A stretch of DNA of 64,000 nucleotides from Isoetes taiwanensis (GCA_021234155.1 JAJEKV010000053.1:7579424-7643423); one strand, 5' to 3'. Counted from the stretch's first letter, positions 23,208-36,355 are shown. Translations and numbers: made by a program. The notes: generated by a model not told the origin, from the letters alone.

Positions 23208-25440
23208 GGCTGCTGCAAACAGAGCAGAAAGGGAAAGTAGAAAGCAAGCAGAGGCCTTGTATGAGGCCAGCACTAAGAGATTGAGGGAATTCATGTATCC
23301 AGCTGGCGAATCCAGAGTTTAGGTTGTATTTGGTTGTCAGAGACCATTGAACGAGGTTGCAAAGCAAAGGAGGCTGGTTGCTAGGCTCAGGATGAGACGA
23401 AGACAGGGTAAGAGTCTATTGTGGATGAGAAGAATTCTCAAGCCTATGTACTGAGCCAAGCTGACTATACGCCTATGTGTCATGGCAACTTGGCACTCAA
23501 CCAAACCCATACACAAGATGTGAAGTGTAGTCTCGAGAACACTCACTTATGTGAGGGAGACGAGATCAACCCCCAGTCAATCAGCATAGAAGGATGTATT
23601 TCATTGGTCAGGCCTACACTTAACAAGGTAAGAAACATTAGAAGCCCCTTGAAGAGATGAAATCTTGCGAGCAGTCAACGACATCTTGTGCGCTCTTTGA
23701 GGATGGTGGACACACAAAGATATGATGGCGCTCTCTCTATAACTTGGAATAAAAAACCTTACCCTTGAACTCGGAGTTGAACTGATGCAGGAATGCAAGC
23801 AAACTGAAGCAGGCCGAAACGAGCTGCAAACTTCGAAAGGGATGCTAATTGAAGAAAAAATCTTCCCCTTTTAAAGCCCAAAATGGCATGATGGAGCCTC
23901 TGCCCAATTGTGCGAGGCACTCGAATCCATGATCCTCTCAAATTCTACGGAGAAGTGCTTTTGGGGTAGATTGATCGGCTTAGAGGAGAGGAATTTTTGG
24001 CAAAAACAGCCAAAGGGGCCAGAAATAGTAGCGAATGATGGCCCATGTACCAGCATTCAGTGGACCGTTGGGACATGATGACCATTTCGAGCTATGCGAT
24101 CGCGATATTTGTGCGAGGTCATTGGCCAAGGTACCACTGCGATGCCAGGCCATGAGGAGACGTGAGGCGGAACCTTGTGTGCGGGACTAGGGTTTCGTAT
24201 GTGGCGAGACGAGGTCTCTCAGCTAGCAAAGTCTGGAGCATAATTACACGAAACCTAGCAACCTAGTTAGCGAGAGGAGGGTTTTGGGGGGTGCGAAAGC
24301 ATGCTCCAGACATGGTGTAACAGGCCACATGTGTGGCGATGGGGGCACTTACACCCCCTGACTTTGGAGCCAAATAAGTTTTTTAACCCTAGATTTTTTA
24401 AGGACAATGTTTTAACAGGTATATGGCATATCTGATTACGTATCCAATAGCACCTTGATTGAACCAATTGGACCAATTTTTGACAATTTAACGTGTTCAC
24501 ACCTCTTAAGTGCGCGAAACATGGCAGCCCCACCCTAGAAGCATGAAGCCAAAAAACCGGTACTAAAAATTAGTTTATAACACTTATAATCACAAGCATT
24601 TAGAGAAGACAGAGATAAGATGGAGTTCCATGAGAATTGGCTCAACTTGAACACAAAATTTCGATCTATATTCACATCAAATCATCAGAGTGCACAGAAC
24701 CAAGTATTTCCTCCCATGAAGGCCATATATACAGCTAAGAAGATAAAAATAACATATCTACTAGATCATACATCCTGCACATGACTCCATGTGTTAGTAG
24801 CATGCATAATCATATCCAGTAGAGTAACCATAAAGCACGACTGACTGACTGCAAGGACACATATATGGAATCTACCACATGCACCATGGCATCTACCATG
24901 CAGATGGACCCCCCCATATCTAGACAGTAAAACATCTAGAACCCCGCATCGATGGATCCAATGAAGGGATAAAACTGCAAGCACCCTAGAACCAATAAGT
25001 GACTAGACTGTTGGTACATGCCTACTACTGTCCCATACCAGTGGCATGCACCACCTCACCAGCACCACATGTTCCATCTAAACAAGCCATGCTTGTCTAA
25101 TCAAATGCATGCGTAAAACTCCCTAAAAAAATTAGCACCCCTGTGCCAATTTAACTCTGTTTCAAGCTTTGAAGCAGAGTATTGAAGGCAACTCAATGCC
25201 ACTGGACTGTTGGCAAGTATATGGCAATGTCCCATACCATTATCCTATACCGCCTCACCAGCACACGAGTGTCTCTTAAACACAGCAAGCATAAGCCTGC
25301 TAGCACTACAGAGACCCTGGCCTGTGCAAAGGGCAACACCAATAATTGTCCATCCACAGAGTTACCGTACTAGCTTATCATACTGTAGCTAAGCACAATT
25401 CTGTTACACTAGGTTCAAAATAGAGAAAGAGAAAGTAAGA
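23208..25440. other. About 2.2 kb of unrelated DNA splitting the Ty3 pol
   Basis: The sequence lies between the integrase N-terminal part (25440) and core (23207) of one minus-strand pol. On the minus strand about 23870-23890 reads GGCTTTAAAAGGGG, a TATA-like box, and GC-rich sequence lies upstream to about 24540. This looks like a promoter or LTR, perhaps of a second retroelement. A diverged repeat of period about 196 bp (GACTGTTGG...CCTCACCAGCAC) lies at 25007-25290. No protein domain is recognised. Confidence 0.4.
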
Positions 25441-25995
25441 GAACGAAACTAGAGTCCAGTTGTGCAAGCCTACTCCTTCTCCAGTCCATTCACCCCCATG
25501 CCCAACATAAGGTGCATCATGAAATGCGCTCAATGAGTTCTTTCGCAAAATGTCCACAGGGGGGACATACGTCCCTTATGATACCAAATTCCATCTTGAA
25601 TATTCCAAGCATCAGGTAATTTGGATAGATATTGCATATTCAGAATATAGGCATCTAAGTCATATGCTTGCCTATTCTATGATATCAAAGCAATTTCACA
25701 TGGAATCATTATATTCACTTCCCGAACCCTAGAAAGAGCACCAACAACAGGAGTCTTTTTTCGGAGAAGATGTTCAACATGAAAATGAAATTGAGAAAGG
25801 ACGTCCAACCACCTTGCTTGCCTTGGACTTACCTCAGCCTGGTTTTGCAGAAATTTTAGTGGTTTATGATCGATGTAAACCACAAACTCACATTTGTTGC
25901 GGAGATAATGTTTCCAGACTTTGAGTGCATGTATCATTGCCAGTAACTCTTGCTCAGTGTTATTTATGTACGCGTATTTTACCTCTGGGTACGTA
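25440..25995 (-). pseudogene. Ty3-type RNase H and integrase zinc-binding region
   Basis: The minus strand reads YAYINNTEQELLAMIHALKV, then FVVYIDHKPLKFLQNQAEVS and RQARWLDVLSQFHFHVEH, the RNase H end of Ty3 pol. Further down, in changed frames, DGIWYHKGR and AFHDAPYVGHG match the start of the integrase zinc-binding region. It is broken by frameshifts. Confidence 0.8.
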
Positions 25996-25999
25996 TAAT

Positions 26000-27560
26000 A
26001 CCTCCTGCATAGTACTATACATACTAGACCTTATAGTTGCTTTGTCAAATTTTCAATCCTTTTCTTTAATACCGTACTTAACGTATTGGTCCGAAAAATA
26101 TGTATAGTACGTATTTAACCCAAAAAAAAACCTCCAAATGCCTTAAATACAAAAAATGGTCGGAAAAAAAGGGGGAAAAAACAAAACCCTCATAACAATT
26201 TTCCCTCTCTCTCTGTTTTTTCCTCTTTCATTTACCCTAAACGATACAGGCTGCCGGAAATGCTCGAGACCATACTCTGATACTTGCAACAGCTAGCATT
26301 TGGTTTTTATAAAGGAGCTCGGTTATGGGAATATAGAGGAGTTCGGTTATACAGGAGTTCGACTTTTATAGCAAGAGGTCTGTAACAGGAGTTCGATTTT
26401 TAAGAAAGTGAAAGAAGAAGAGTTCGATTTATATAAGAAAAGGTCTGTAACACAAGGAGTTCAGGATTATATTCCCTTTTGTAAACAGCTTCAATTTTTT
26501 ACTGATAGAAATAGCTTCAGTTTTTTACTGATAGTTTCTAATTTGTTGCAGAAAAAAGGAGAGCTTTTATTATGTTTGTGCATGATATACACATTCCAGA
26601 GCCACTAAACAAACTAGTACTTCAAGAAGCGGTAAAATTCTTTCTCTTTTAATCTATAAATCTAAGAAAACAGATTTGTAATGCAGCTTGTTTGTAATTC
26701 AGGCACGGGTGCTTCCATTAACTAGAGGTAATATGAATTTACTTAACAGTGAATCATCATGCTTTAATACTTCACGCATCAACAAAGGAGTTTTCCCACA
26801 TTCAGCCTACATTGTTAGAAATGTTAGTGAATTTAGTATACTGAGCAAACATAGTAGAAAATATAGGAAGAGCATTACACAGGGCAAGTCGATAGGATAT
26901 GTATTTGTCAGGCTAGATGAATCATTAATTTTCAGAGAAGATTTGCTGTCGCCTAGTTAGTATTAATATTGCCCTAATCTAGAGAACTCGAATTGCTGGA
27001 TTCTGTAGAGGTTTGTATTCCAATAGACACATAATATATTAGTATTGTGGCTCAGATTCCGAAGGCAACTTGACCCACAAGTTAGAACCGTAATTAAATT
27101 GGGCCTAGGCTTGTTCCCAAAGGGCATCCAAAACTCCGACATTTCTCTACAAGCCAATTCTGATCTGCCACAGTACTCCCGTCAGGAACTTTAGTCTACT
27201 AAATACTAACAATTGTTGCAAGTATTCACTCCTGGATGTGCTGATGGATATTTGCCTAGCCCACACATAAGAGCATCATCTTCCAACCACTACAAAATTC
27301 AGGCCTGCAAACTCCTAAATCCCTCCCAATGTTTTGTCTTGCTTTCACTGGTAGCATTTTTTGCTTTTTTTTTGGATTCAGTAGTTCATCTCAATCAGAT
27401 TAAGCAATCAAACTATAGCTGATCCAGTTCGGGAGAGTGGTTTGTCTGAACCTTCTATGCCATCTCACTTACTGAAGGCTTTTTGCAACCAGTGACACGA
27501 TATGATGCCCACGTTGGATTTGATGGTGCTGAAGGTTGTATCCAAAAGGCTGGAATTCGA
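26000..27560. other. Low-complexity and unassigned sequence
   Basis: Short palindromic TACGTA-type words lie at about 25970-26115. A degenerate tandem repeat built on AGGAGTTCG(G/A)TT occupies about 26310-26470. The plus-strand frame 26688-26960 has no recognisable domain. Confidence 0.4.
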
Positions 27561-27582
27561 CTGTCAAATAATATTATAAAAT

Positions 27583-27891
27583 GTGCAAAATAAGAAGGCA
27601 AACATTGATGCCTTGATTGCCTTGTTGACAAAGTATATTTATAAAGAAGCATGCTTGGAAGGCAAATTTCTTCATGCTTACATTTTAAGAGCTAGATTTC
27701 AGCATGTTACCATTATATTCAACCTGCTTGTTATGGCAGCATATGTCCAAAATGGACATAACATGGATGTGCTTAGCATTTTTGAGCATATTAACATGCA
27801 TGGTAAATCTGGGAACTTAGTTTTTGCGCACACAATATTCAATAAAATCTCTCATCCTAGAGTTGTGACATGGATTTCTATGATTTGCTGA
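27583..27891 (+). pseudogene. PPR protein remnant
   Basis: The frame encodes LEGKFLHAYILRARFQ, then AAYVQNGHNMDVLSIFEHIN and KSGNLVFAHTIFNKISHPRV followed by VTWISMI. This is the order of motifs in PLS-type PPR repeats, but repeats are missing or shortened and the frame stops at once. Only about one and a half repeats survive. Confidence 0.6.
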
Positions 27892-28384
27892 AAATAAGGT
27901 TCCAATAAGGTTATGTACAGATGGAAATACAACTGATAATTCAGCTGAAAATACAGTTGATACAGCTAAAAATTATTGTCTTAATTATTTTAATTATTGT
28001 CTTAAGGAACAAGGTTGGGCCATGGTATTGTTTGCTCTTTCCGAGGATTTAATCTATAAATTAAAAAAAAAACAGACTTGTAATGCAGCTTTCTCATTAT
28101 TTTTCACTTATTTTGTCTTACTCGTTTATCTACTAACTTGTGTTATTTCTTTCCATGTGGCTAAATGCAGCCAGCATGTATTTGATCGAAGAGAATGCCG
28201 GCATTTCTTTGATTGAAGAAAATGCCATGTGAAGAATATTGGGATCCAAATTTTTAAGCCGATTTTGTGTAAGCGTGAATTCTAATGCTGTTTAAGCATG
28301 CATTTTAAGTCTGATTTTACAAGTTTATGTTTTTCAAAAGTCTGATTTTTCCTTCAATATTCAGTTTTGATCGAGTAGAGAACA

Positions 28385-29440
28385 ATGCCACCTGTGGGAG
28401 CAAATATTGGGATGTTTGTACCAAAAATGTTACAAAGAATGTCTCTGGAAATAGGAGTAATGATTGCGCATCTTATTGGAAAACCTAGCAAGGGAGTAAA
28501 AAAATGCCCCAGTGTGCCCGATGATATGTTAAAAGAGCTTACTAATTTGTATGGTGACTCTAGAAGCCAAGGAATTGGTGAAGATGAAGATATGATAGCA
28601 GAAGTTGACTCTTTTAGCATGCCTCATCCATGTATGTGCAAAATAGACTTTATAATAGGTAATTTGATTACTAGATTTTGAATTGTAGTTGCTGATTTTC
28701 TGCTGCACCTTCTCGCTTGTAGGTGTATCCACCTCTGGTTCATCTCCTCTAATTGACGAGAGTCAAGGTGCCTCCTTTGTGGGTGCTAGTACTCGCCCTT
28801 CACATTCATCTCCAGTTGTCAAGAAACAACAAACATTACACAAGGGTAATGTGTTGCAAATGTAAAGGAAGCAACATGCAAATGTTATGGAAATGAGATG
28901 TATCATTGAAGCTAATTTATCTTTTAATCTATTGAAAACGCCATGTTGGAGGAACATGCTAGAGTCTTTCTCTATGATTAGTGAGAAACATGGTGGAGTC
29001 ACGTATAATCACATGAGAACCAAAGGTTTGAAAAGTGAGGTTACATCTTTGCAGGGAAAGCTAGGGAAGATAAAAGTTTTATGGCCCAAGTATGGTTGCT
29101 CTATATTAACTGATGGATGGGTTGATGTTTCTCATAGGCAGCTTGTTAATATTCTAGTATCATCTTGTTATGGCACAATGTTTCTCAAGTCTATTGATTG
29201 CAGCCATGCTGACACGATGCCAACAGTTGATAGCTCTTGGTTAGCCGAGAGAATCTCTGAAGCAATCAAAGAGGTTGGTAAGGAAAATGTGGTGCAAGTA
29301 ATTTATGATAACGCATCTAGTTGTGTTCGTATGGGGTCTTTGCTAGAGGAAGAGTTCCCTAACCTTGTTTGAAGTCCATGTGCATCACATTCTTTGGATC
29401 TTCTTTTGGAGGACATTGGTGAGTTGCCTTCAGGCACTTC
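28385..29440 (+). pseudogene. hAT-type transposase (DUF659) fragment
   Basis: hAT transposases cut and paste DNA transposons. The frame at 28385-28660 gives a charged N-terminal region (GVKKCPSVPDDMLKELTNLY). After a possible intron (GTAATT...TTGTAG, about 28661-28721) and a stop at about 28864 comes the diagnostic DUF659 block: LWPKYGCSILTDGWVDVSHR, LVSSCYGTMFLKSIDCSHAD, GKENVVQVIYDNASSC, then after a stop SPCASHSLDLLLEDIGELP. It ends at about 29440, where minus-strand Ty3 sequence begins. The C-terminal dimerisation region is absent. Confidence 0.8.
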
Positions 29441-29463
29441 CTCTGGGAACACATCCTGAAATC

Positions 29464-30545
29464 CTACACCTCCTTCTGGTCTTTTGAATTCTCTATTGCC
29501 TCACTATCAACTCTCATGTGACCGCAATCAAAAGCAAAATAACATTCATCTATAGATAGAAGAAAACTTTGATTGGAATGTTTATGTACCAGTTTCTTGA
29601 TTTGAAGCGACAATACGATCTTGGAAGCTCCAACCAAAGGACTCGCTTGTAAATAGATCTCATGTGCATCATGCTTCAGCATCGCCTGATGAGTCTTCCA
29701 ATCTAGTGCAGTATGCTTAACCCACTGCAGCCATGTTATCCCTAGCACCACATCATAACGACCAATATCCAACGGGTCAAAATCAAACTTTTTTCTAGTA
29801 ACCTTGAATGCTCAAGGGCACCCCAACAACTTTATGATCCTCCACCTGAGAATCGTTCACAAAAGGACCGTCCACTTCCTATCGGTTGGTCTACGCGCAA
29901 GGCATTTGCAGTTCTTCCACCAGCTTAGAAGAGACAAACATATCCAACGGGCCACAATCCAACAATACAATTAGATTTCGGTACATGATCCTGCCCAAGA
30001 ACCTAATAACATGTCCAACAAACATATCCATGATGTCCTTGCTTGCGGGCTTCTCTAGCACGTAAAGCTCTTCCATGGCCATGGCCAAAACTGCCTTACA
30101 CTCGAGTTCCTCATCATCCTTTTCAAGCACACTTGCTTTCTTGTTATATGGGTGAGAGCATTTATGACTAATGTGCCCAGGCTCTCCACATCTATAGCAG
30201 GTAATCCCCTTGCTAGAACCACTAAACTTAGAGTCTGCCTTACGCTTTCTGGACTCTCCACATGCAGACTTAGGCTTAGACTGTTTAGACTTCATTTTTT
30301 GAAAAACCTAGATTTCTTCTTTGAGAACTTCCAAGGTGTTCTCTTAAAGGACTCATCCTCTTCCCCAAGCTGACGAGCCAACATAGTTGCTTTCTCAAAA
30401 TCCTCAGACTTCAACCCGATTATCTACTTTTTAAGAGCAGCACTGAATAGACCACCTAAAAAGAAGTCAACCTATCGTGCCTCAGACAAATCTCTAACCC
30501 TGTGGATGTAAGCACTATCAATAAATTTGAAGCTAGTTCACATAC
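29464..30545 (-). pseudogene. Ty3-type gag and protease fragment
   Basis: On the minus strand, 30545-30300 in broken frames gives the end of a gag domain (LKSEDFEKATMLARQLGEED, KRTPWKFSKKKSRFF). Then 30295-29891 holds a CCHC knuckle (CYRCGEPGHISHKC) and the start of the aspartic protease (NLIVLLDCG, with Cys where Ser or Thr is usual). 29772-29464 continues with DIGRYDVVLGITWLQWV. The Asp-Cys-Gly site and several stops argue against activity. It abuts and probably interrupted the hAT element. Confidence 0.78.
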
Positions 30546-30559
30546 TCTAAATTACTAGA

Positions 30560-31420
30560 ATAGTGCAAATTTAAAGACAAATAACAACTGTCAGCTGAAA
30601 GATCACACTAATTACATTAACTATGCACCATAGAAAGGTGCTCTTTTGGAAAGTAAGTGTGTTTCTTTCTTCAATATAGATAGATTGATGGATGGATGGA
30701 TGGATGGATGCTTTTAACGCCATGGAGACCACAATGGGCAATGGGCTAGTACATGAGAGATCAAACTAGGGAACCTCTTCCCCAGCGTTTCCCCTTCCAA
30801 AACTCAAGTCTAGGTTGGGCAAGAACGGAACGAAGGAAAAGTAGAAGCAGAGCCCTTTGTTGTGCAGGCTTGAAGTAACAAGAGCAGATTCAATTGCTTT
30901 GCCCGCCCTGTGCAGATTCAGTTGCTCGCCTCAGTTGTTCTACTCCTCACCCGGCGTAGATTCACATTTGGATCAATATTAAATTCTTATCTATGGCATG
31001 ATCCATCCATCCATCCATCCATCTGAAATATGAAAAGGAAATGAAGATATCTGGCAAACCTTCTATCAAACCCTTATTCCCATACTGCAGTCCAATGCAA
31101 GATGGCAAAAATACATCAAAATGGCAGAAATACATAAAAAATGACATAATGTTAACTTTGCACTTCATTTGCTTCTGCAAATGTGATCAATACTCGCATG
31201 CCGCTATAGTATTGTTATTGCTTATTCACAAGATTAGACGAAATGGCTATCACAACAAGCTTAATGGAACTTTTGAAACTCGGTCTTATACCTGCCAGTA
31301 CTTAGAGTCTTGGACGATGATAGCCATGACCTTGGCCGCATGAGCTGGAAGTCTGACTATCAGAGACTTCATCCTCTGTAGAAAAATGGCCACCGTCAGG
31401 GTTACTGTATTGTTAGATAG
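30560..31420. other. Unassigned sequence with inverted tetranucleotide microsatellites
   Basis: GATG repeats lie at about 30687-30711 and the complementary CATC repeats at about 31003-31022, about 300 bp apart and inverted. The DNA between them is richer in G and C and has no recognised gene. Confidence 0.45.
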
Positions 31421-31439
31421 ATGGCCCAAATCATTACAT

Positions 31440-31787
31440 AAACCATTACATCCAACATTTTAAATTTATACTCCCCTAAAACCCCATTTATTTTGGGTGC
31501 ATATGCGGGTTGACTCCCGGCATCGAGAGCTGTTGGATGGGCATATTTGCAACTTATTCCTCGATCTAGGCCATAGATAGCATTCCTCATTTGTGGGGTA
31601 TACTCTTTCATGTTTGGATGTACTATATATTGAGGCTTGCAAAATACTATAAGATTTCAGGTAATGTTTGAGGGATTACAAAAAGGGCTCTCGCTGCCTT
31701 ACGTCTCCTTCATGTGAATATGCACCCAAACCAAGGGGGGTTTTAGGGGGAATTTAATTTTAAAGTGTTGGATGTAATGGTTTGTGC
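31440..31787 (+). mobile_element. Foldback/MITE family M1, diverged copy
   Basis: Left arm AACCATTACATCCAACA... to GGGTGCATATGC; the right arm is its reverse complement, ending GATGTAATGGTTTGTGC. The core shares GAGAGCTGTTGGATGGGCATA and AAATACTATAAGATTTCA with the other copies. It is more diverged than 1a and 1b, and so older. Confidence 0.78.
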
Positions 31788-32169
31788 TACCACCAGTTTG
31801 AGAAGAACATATTACTATGACTAATGATGATGATATGGAATGTTATTGAGCTATCAATGAAGTATGGAACAATATAAGAAGATGAGCAATAACTCATTTC
31901 ATAGGAGAATAATGCAAAGGAGTCTTGACACACTTTCATCAGTTAAATTAACCAAGGAGATGCCCTCTTCAATAAGAACAAAAGACTTTTTTGCTAGAAT
32001 ACAGAGCCATGTTTTTCACATATATTCAATGCATCAAGATTTAAAGAGGAAAATGTTGAAAAATGTACAAGTCCTAGGAAGATATGATAGGGATATTTCC
32101 ATTGAAGCTAAACAAGCCTTGGGAGAACCTGCTACCTACAAGTAACAATTTTAGGCACGTTGTAGATTG

Positions 32170-35100
32170 CAAGTCATTCAAGAGACACAAGATAGGTGGG
32201 AAATGATGAATGAGGGATGGTAGCAAGTCAGTTTAAAGAAGATGGCATGAAATAAGCATGCCCATGTCACATCGCGCTCTTCTGAAGGCACACATGGAAG
32301 GGTTGAGCAGAGTGAAGGCTCTACCTTACCATCTGCGGGTCAGCATACGGAGGGAGCTGATCTAGTATGCTCTTCAGCAGAACGGAGGCTCTCCTTCGCC
32401 AGATATTTTACACAATGGAAGGGTGGAACAGAGCGGAGGCTTCCCCTTACCAATTTCCAAAACACAATGGGCAGATCTCCCACTTGATGATGCTACTGAG
32501 ATGGATGTAGAACATCATCATACATCTTGATGAACATACTATCTTCGAACGTGAGGGGAGTAGCTTCTTCCCCATGTAAAAGGAGCAGGCTATCTAATTA
32601 TCTGTCTAAGTTTCCGATGGATTTTTGCTGTCTTCAAGAGCACAAGTGCTGTAAAGGTGGGGTGCAGAAGCTGGCTGCAATTGTGGGTCCTAATTACAAT
32701 ATCTTGGTTGCGGCTTCTAACTCAGCTAAGACTGGAGTTCTCACTGCTTGGAAACATTTTCTTAATGTTAATTACTTTTACTCAAGTGGACAGATTTGGA
32801 CGGTGGATAATAGTCAAATGGATGGATAAGGGGCAAGAGTGGGGGATTGTGAATCTGTATGCACCTAATCAGCCACGTCAGCGAGGCTCTCTGTGGGCCA
32901 CTTTACGGACTAAGATTATACAGCTCAGTCATATTGTAGCATGGCTACTAGTTGGTGATTTTAATATGGCTGAGTTTGAAGCGGATAGGTGTGGTAGAGG
33001 TACACAGGTTGTTCAGGGATTTGAATGTGAGCAGTGGAGGCAGCTTGTGCTGGACTGCAGAATGGTAGAGGTTGATGGAGACCAGTCTTTTACGTAGTGT
33101 AATGGATGGATTGGACCAGGTAGAGCTTATGCTCGGCACGATTATGGGTATTATAATATAATAGCTGCTGGCTTACTGGGTAACTTGCAAAGGACAAATA
33201 TGTTGGATAGTTCCATTCGGTTACAGCGCCAGTGCATGACGAGCTACAAGAACCTATTTCAAGCTTAACACTCGATATTTGTCAGACCCTGAGTTTACTG
33301 ATGGTTGCAGGCATGCATGGTCCTCTACATTTTCTCGTCGTCTAGGTATTCTGGGGTTGTTGACGCTTTGGCAGTAGTTAAATCCTTTGCTAAGCAGTGG
33401 GTATGTAGGAAGGCTCAGGCAACTAGAGGCTGACTACTAGCTTTGTATATGGAGCTTCAAATTTGTCGTTCACAAGCCCGTTCATCAGGTATTCGAGAGA
33501 AAGAGTTATTGGCAGAAATAAGAAGCATTGAGTCTATACAGGCAACTCAAGCTCGCATTAAGGCCAGTTTGGATTGGTTTAAATTGTGAGATAGGTGCTC
33601 TCACTTCTTCTTTAGGGAGGCAAGGGGAAGACATGTGTCAAGCTCCATATCTTTGCTACTTCTATATGATGGTTCTGAAATTTCTGATGCTGCACAGTTG
33701 AAGCAGTTTCTTTTTGACCATTTTTCTGCTTTTTTTGCTGATCAATCTCTGTCCTACCAAGAGGACATGCAGGAGGCAGTTTTATCTAAGATCCATCCCA
33801 TTATTTTTCCACAGCAGCGTGTTCAATTGGAACAAGTATTATTGTCGATGACTTGCATTCAGTTGTAGACTCTATAAAGAAGAATAAGTGCCCAGGCTTG
33901 GATGGTTTTTCTGCAGAGTTTTTTCAAGCTTATTGGAATTGGCTTGGTGACGATGTCTTCAATGCTTTCTCTGAGTTTCACCGGTTCAGGAGCTCAGATA
34001 AGATCATCAACACTGGTTGCATTTCCCGTATTTCTAAGTGCAAAGAGCCTAAAACCATCTCGGATTGGCGCCCTATAACTTTTGCTATCTACGGTGTATA
34101 AGATCTTTGCTAAGGTCTTGGCAGAGAAAGTGAGGGATATCTTGGCAAAATCTATCTCCTTCACACAATCAGGTTTTTGACCTAAGCACTGTATTCTTGA
34201 TAATATAGCCGCAGCTTATGAGGGGATGTATTGGGCATGCCTAAAGGGTCAGCACATTGTATATCTCAAATTGGATTTTGCTAAAGCCTATGACAGTATA
34301 GATTGGAATTTCCTACAAAAATGCCTTCTGGCATTGGCATTTGAGAGTTGTTCACCAGAGATCTTATGAAGCTCCATCTTTCTGCTCGGTCTACTGTGCT
34401 TTTTAGGGAGAATCGTCGGCTATGTTTCCTGTTGGTAGAGAAGTTCGACAAGGATGCCCCCTTGCCCTGTTATTGTTGACTATTGTGGCAGAGGTATTGT
34501 CACAGCTGTTCTTTTCGGCTACTCAAGATAGCGTAATTTAAGGATTGACCATGGAGGATGGTTCTCAAGAAGTGTGTAATCAGTATGCCGATGATACATT
34601 TCTCTTTCTAGTGTTGAGGATGACAATCTTCAGAATGCTAAGCTTTTGCTGGTTATCCCTGGCATCAGGGGTTCTTGTTGGGTGGCTAAAGTGCTCTGCT
34701 CTATAGACCTTGGATGTGGATGTTCCTCCCTGTGTTTACAAGTATCTGCGGAAAGTGCTTCCTCAAGGGAAGGCCACTAAACTCTTGGGCATTGGGATGT
34801 TATAATGGAAGGTCTGCGTAAGTATCTTTTTTGGTGGAATACAGCTAAGCTTTCTCTGGCAGGGAGGATAGTAGTTGCTAAGCAGGTTCTCGGCAGCTCT
34901 CATGTGTATATGGCATCTGCTGTGCTTGCCTCACAAACAAAGTTTCAAGAGGTTGTCGCAATTGTCTGTAACTTCATTTGGGCAGGTACTGAGACATGTG
35001 TAGTTGTGAAGGTCGCTTGGTCCACATGTATCAAACTAAAATTTGCTGGAGGTCTAGGTATGATTGACTTTCATTTACAGAGTAAAATTATGATATCTAA

Positions 35101-36118
35101 GTTCATTTGTCGCTACTTGGCGGGCATGGTACATTCACCTAGAATGAGATTGGTTGCGCAAGCATTTGGGCAGTGTATTCCTTTTGGGAAACTGGCACTT
35201 AGGGCAATTCTTCCTTGGTGTCTCTTTTATCTTATGAGGTTGGACACTTGTTGACTTGAGATGCTTTTCAGACTAAGTTTATGCTATATCGATGGGACAG
35301 AGCTCTGCGCCAAAAGCTAGCTAACATTCTGCCAGAGGCTTCTTCACGATCAGTTGATGTGCCTATTTGAACTGGTCCCCAAATTGTTAATGCACAATGT
35401 CTTATGCATTCGTTATATCAAAAGCTGGTTGATGATGACATTGTTCCCCCTCGGGCTGGTTGGCAGCTCTGCATTCCCCCTCCTCAGTGGAAGCATATGT
35501 GGTCCTGGGTCTGGAATAAATTGCTTCATCCCAAAGTTTCTACCTTATGGTGGCAACTTCTTCACAGATGTCTGCAGGTTAATGTGCTAGTTTATAAGTT
35601 TTATCCCCGCATTTCAGAACTCTGCCCACTGTGTAAGCGGCAAATTGAGAGTCTCGAGCACTGCTTCTTTCTATGTGACCAAGTTTAGCCAGTTTGGTTA
35701 TGGTTACTATCTCTCTTCCATGTGGCCTTGACTAGCCAGCAGGTGCTTCTCGCCATTTATCGTTCCACTTGGAATAGCTGGCAGCAATAGACTTTCCACT
35801 TAGCTTCAGGCTGGTTGTTGTGGTCTATTTGTAAAAGAAGGCGGTTGTATATCTTCAAAGGCTTATCAATTAGTGTCGACCAACTTCTTCATGAGGCGCA
35901 AGACAGATTGATGAAGGCATACCTATGTTCTCAGCTTGCTCCTGAGAAAATTTTTTTCATTTTTGAGGAATATTTGGGTATCTTATCTTATAGATAGGTG
36001 GATGCACTCAGTGGATTATCTTTGTCTGTTGAGATTTTATTTCTGTCTCTGCATCTATATGTGTACTTCTTTTGGAATATTGAATAAGAGTTTGTCGTCC
36101 CTCAAAAAAAAAAAGGAA
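32170..36118 (+). mobile_element. Nearly full-length LINE, decayed
   Basis: 32170-32520 encodes the acidic end of ORF1 in broken frames. ORF2 starts at 32530 with an apurinic-type endonuclease: MNILSSNVRG, FCCLQEHKC, then after a frameshift WGIVNLYAPNQP and LLVGDFNMAEFEAD. A reverse transcriptase follows: DSIKKNKCPGLDGFSAEFFQ (33862 on), ISDWRPIT, YLKLDFAKAYDSIDWNFL (about 34262), EVRQGCPLA (about 34441) and QYADDTFLF (about 34580). The later part has LRKYLFWWNTAKLSLAGRI and a zinc-binding C-terminal part (CPLCKRQIESLEHCFFLC, about 35620-35675). The 3' part ends in poly(A) at about 36104-36114. Many stops and frameshifts. It belongs to the same family as 15951-16420. Confidence 0.9.
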
Positions 36119-36355
36119 AGGGGACTTTGTGCAAGAAAACGTCAAAGCAAATTTGGCATATTCATTTGATGCACAAAAGTCTGGCCGTATCATTTTGTGG
36201 CGGCAAGCATAGATTCTTTCTTTGGATGAGATATCTTTGAAGACAAAGTTTATCAGTTGTTTAATCCAAAAATTCATTTCTATTCTACATCATGAACGTA
36301 AGGTTCTGGCTTATGAGCTGATCCAACCACTTACATATGACCATTTAATATTTTA
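36118..36355 (+). repeat. Left part of a dispersed repeat interrupted by a Helitron
   Basis: Closely related to 52715-52946 (GGCCGTATCATTTTGTGG, TTTGAAGACAAAGTTTATCA, AATTCATTTCTATTC). The copy at 52731 keeps a 70-codon open frame (KKFGRIILWWQAWVLSLDET); this copy has a stop in it. The right part of the same repeat resumes at 44387. Confidence 0.75.

Noticed and set aside
31864..32145. Plus-strand 93-codon frame as a gene or LINE ORF1
   Set aside because: Protein-like composition, but no matching family; the ORF1-like acidic end only starts after it, so I did not assign it.
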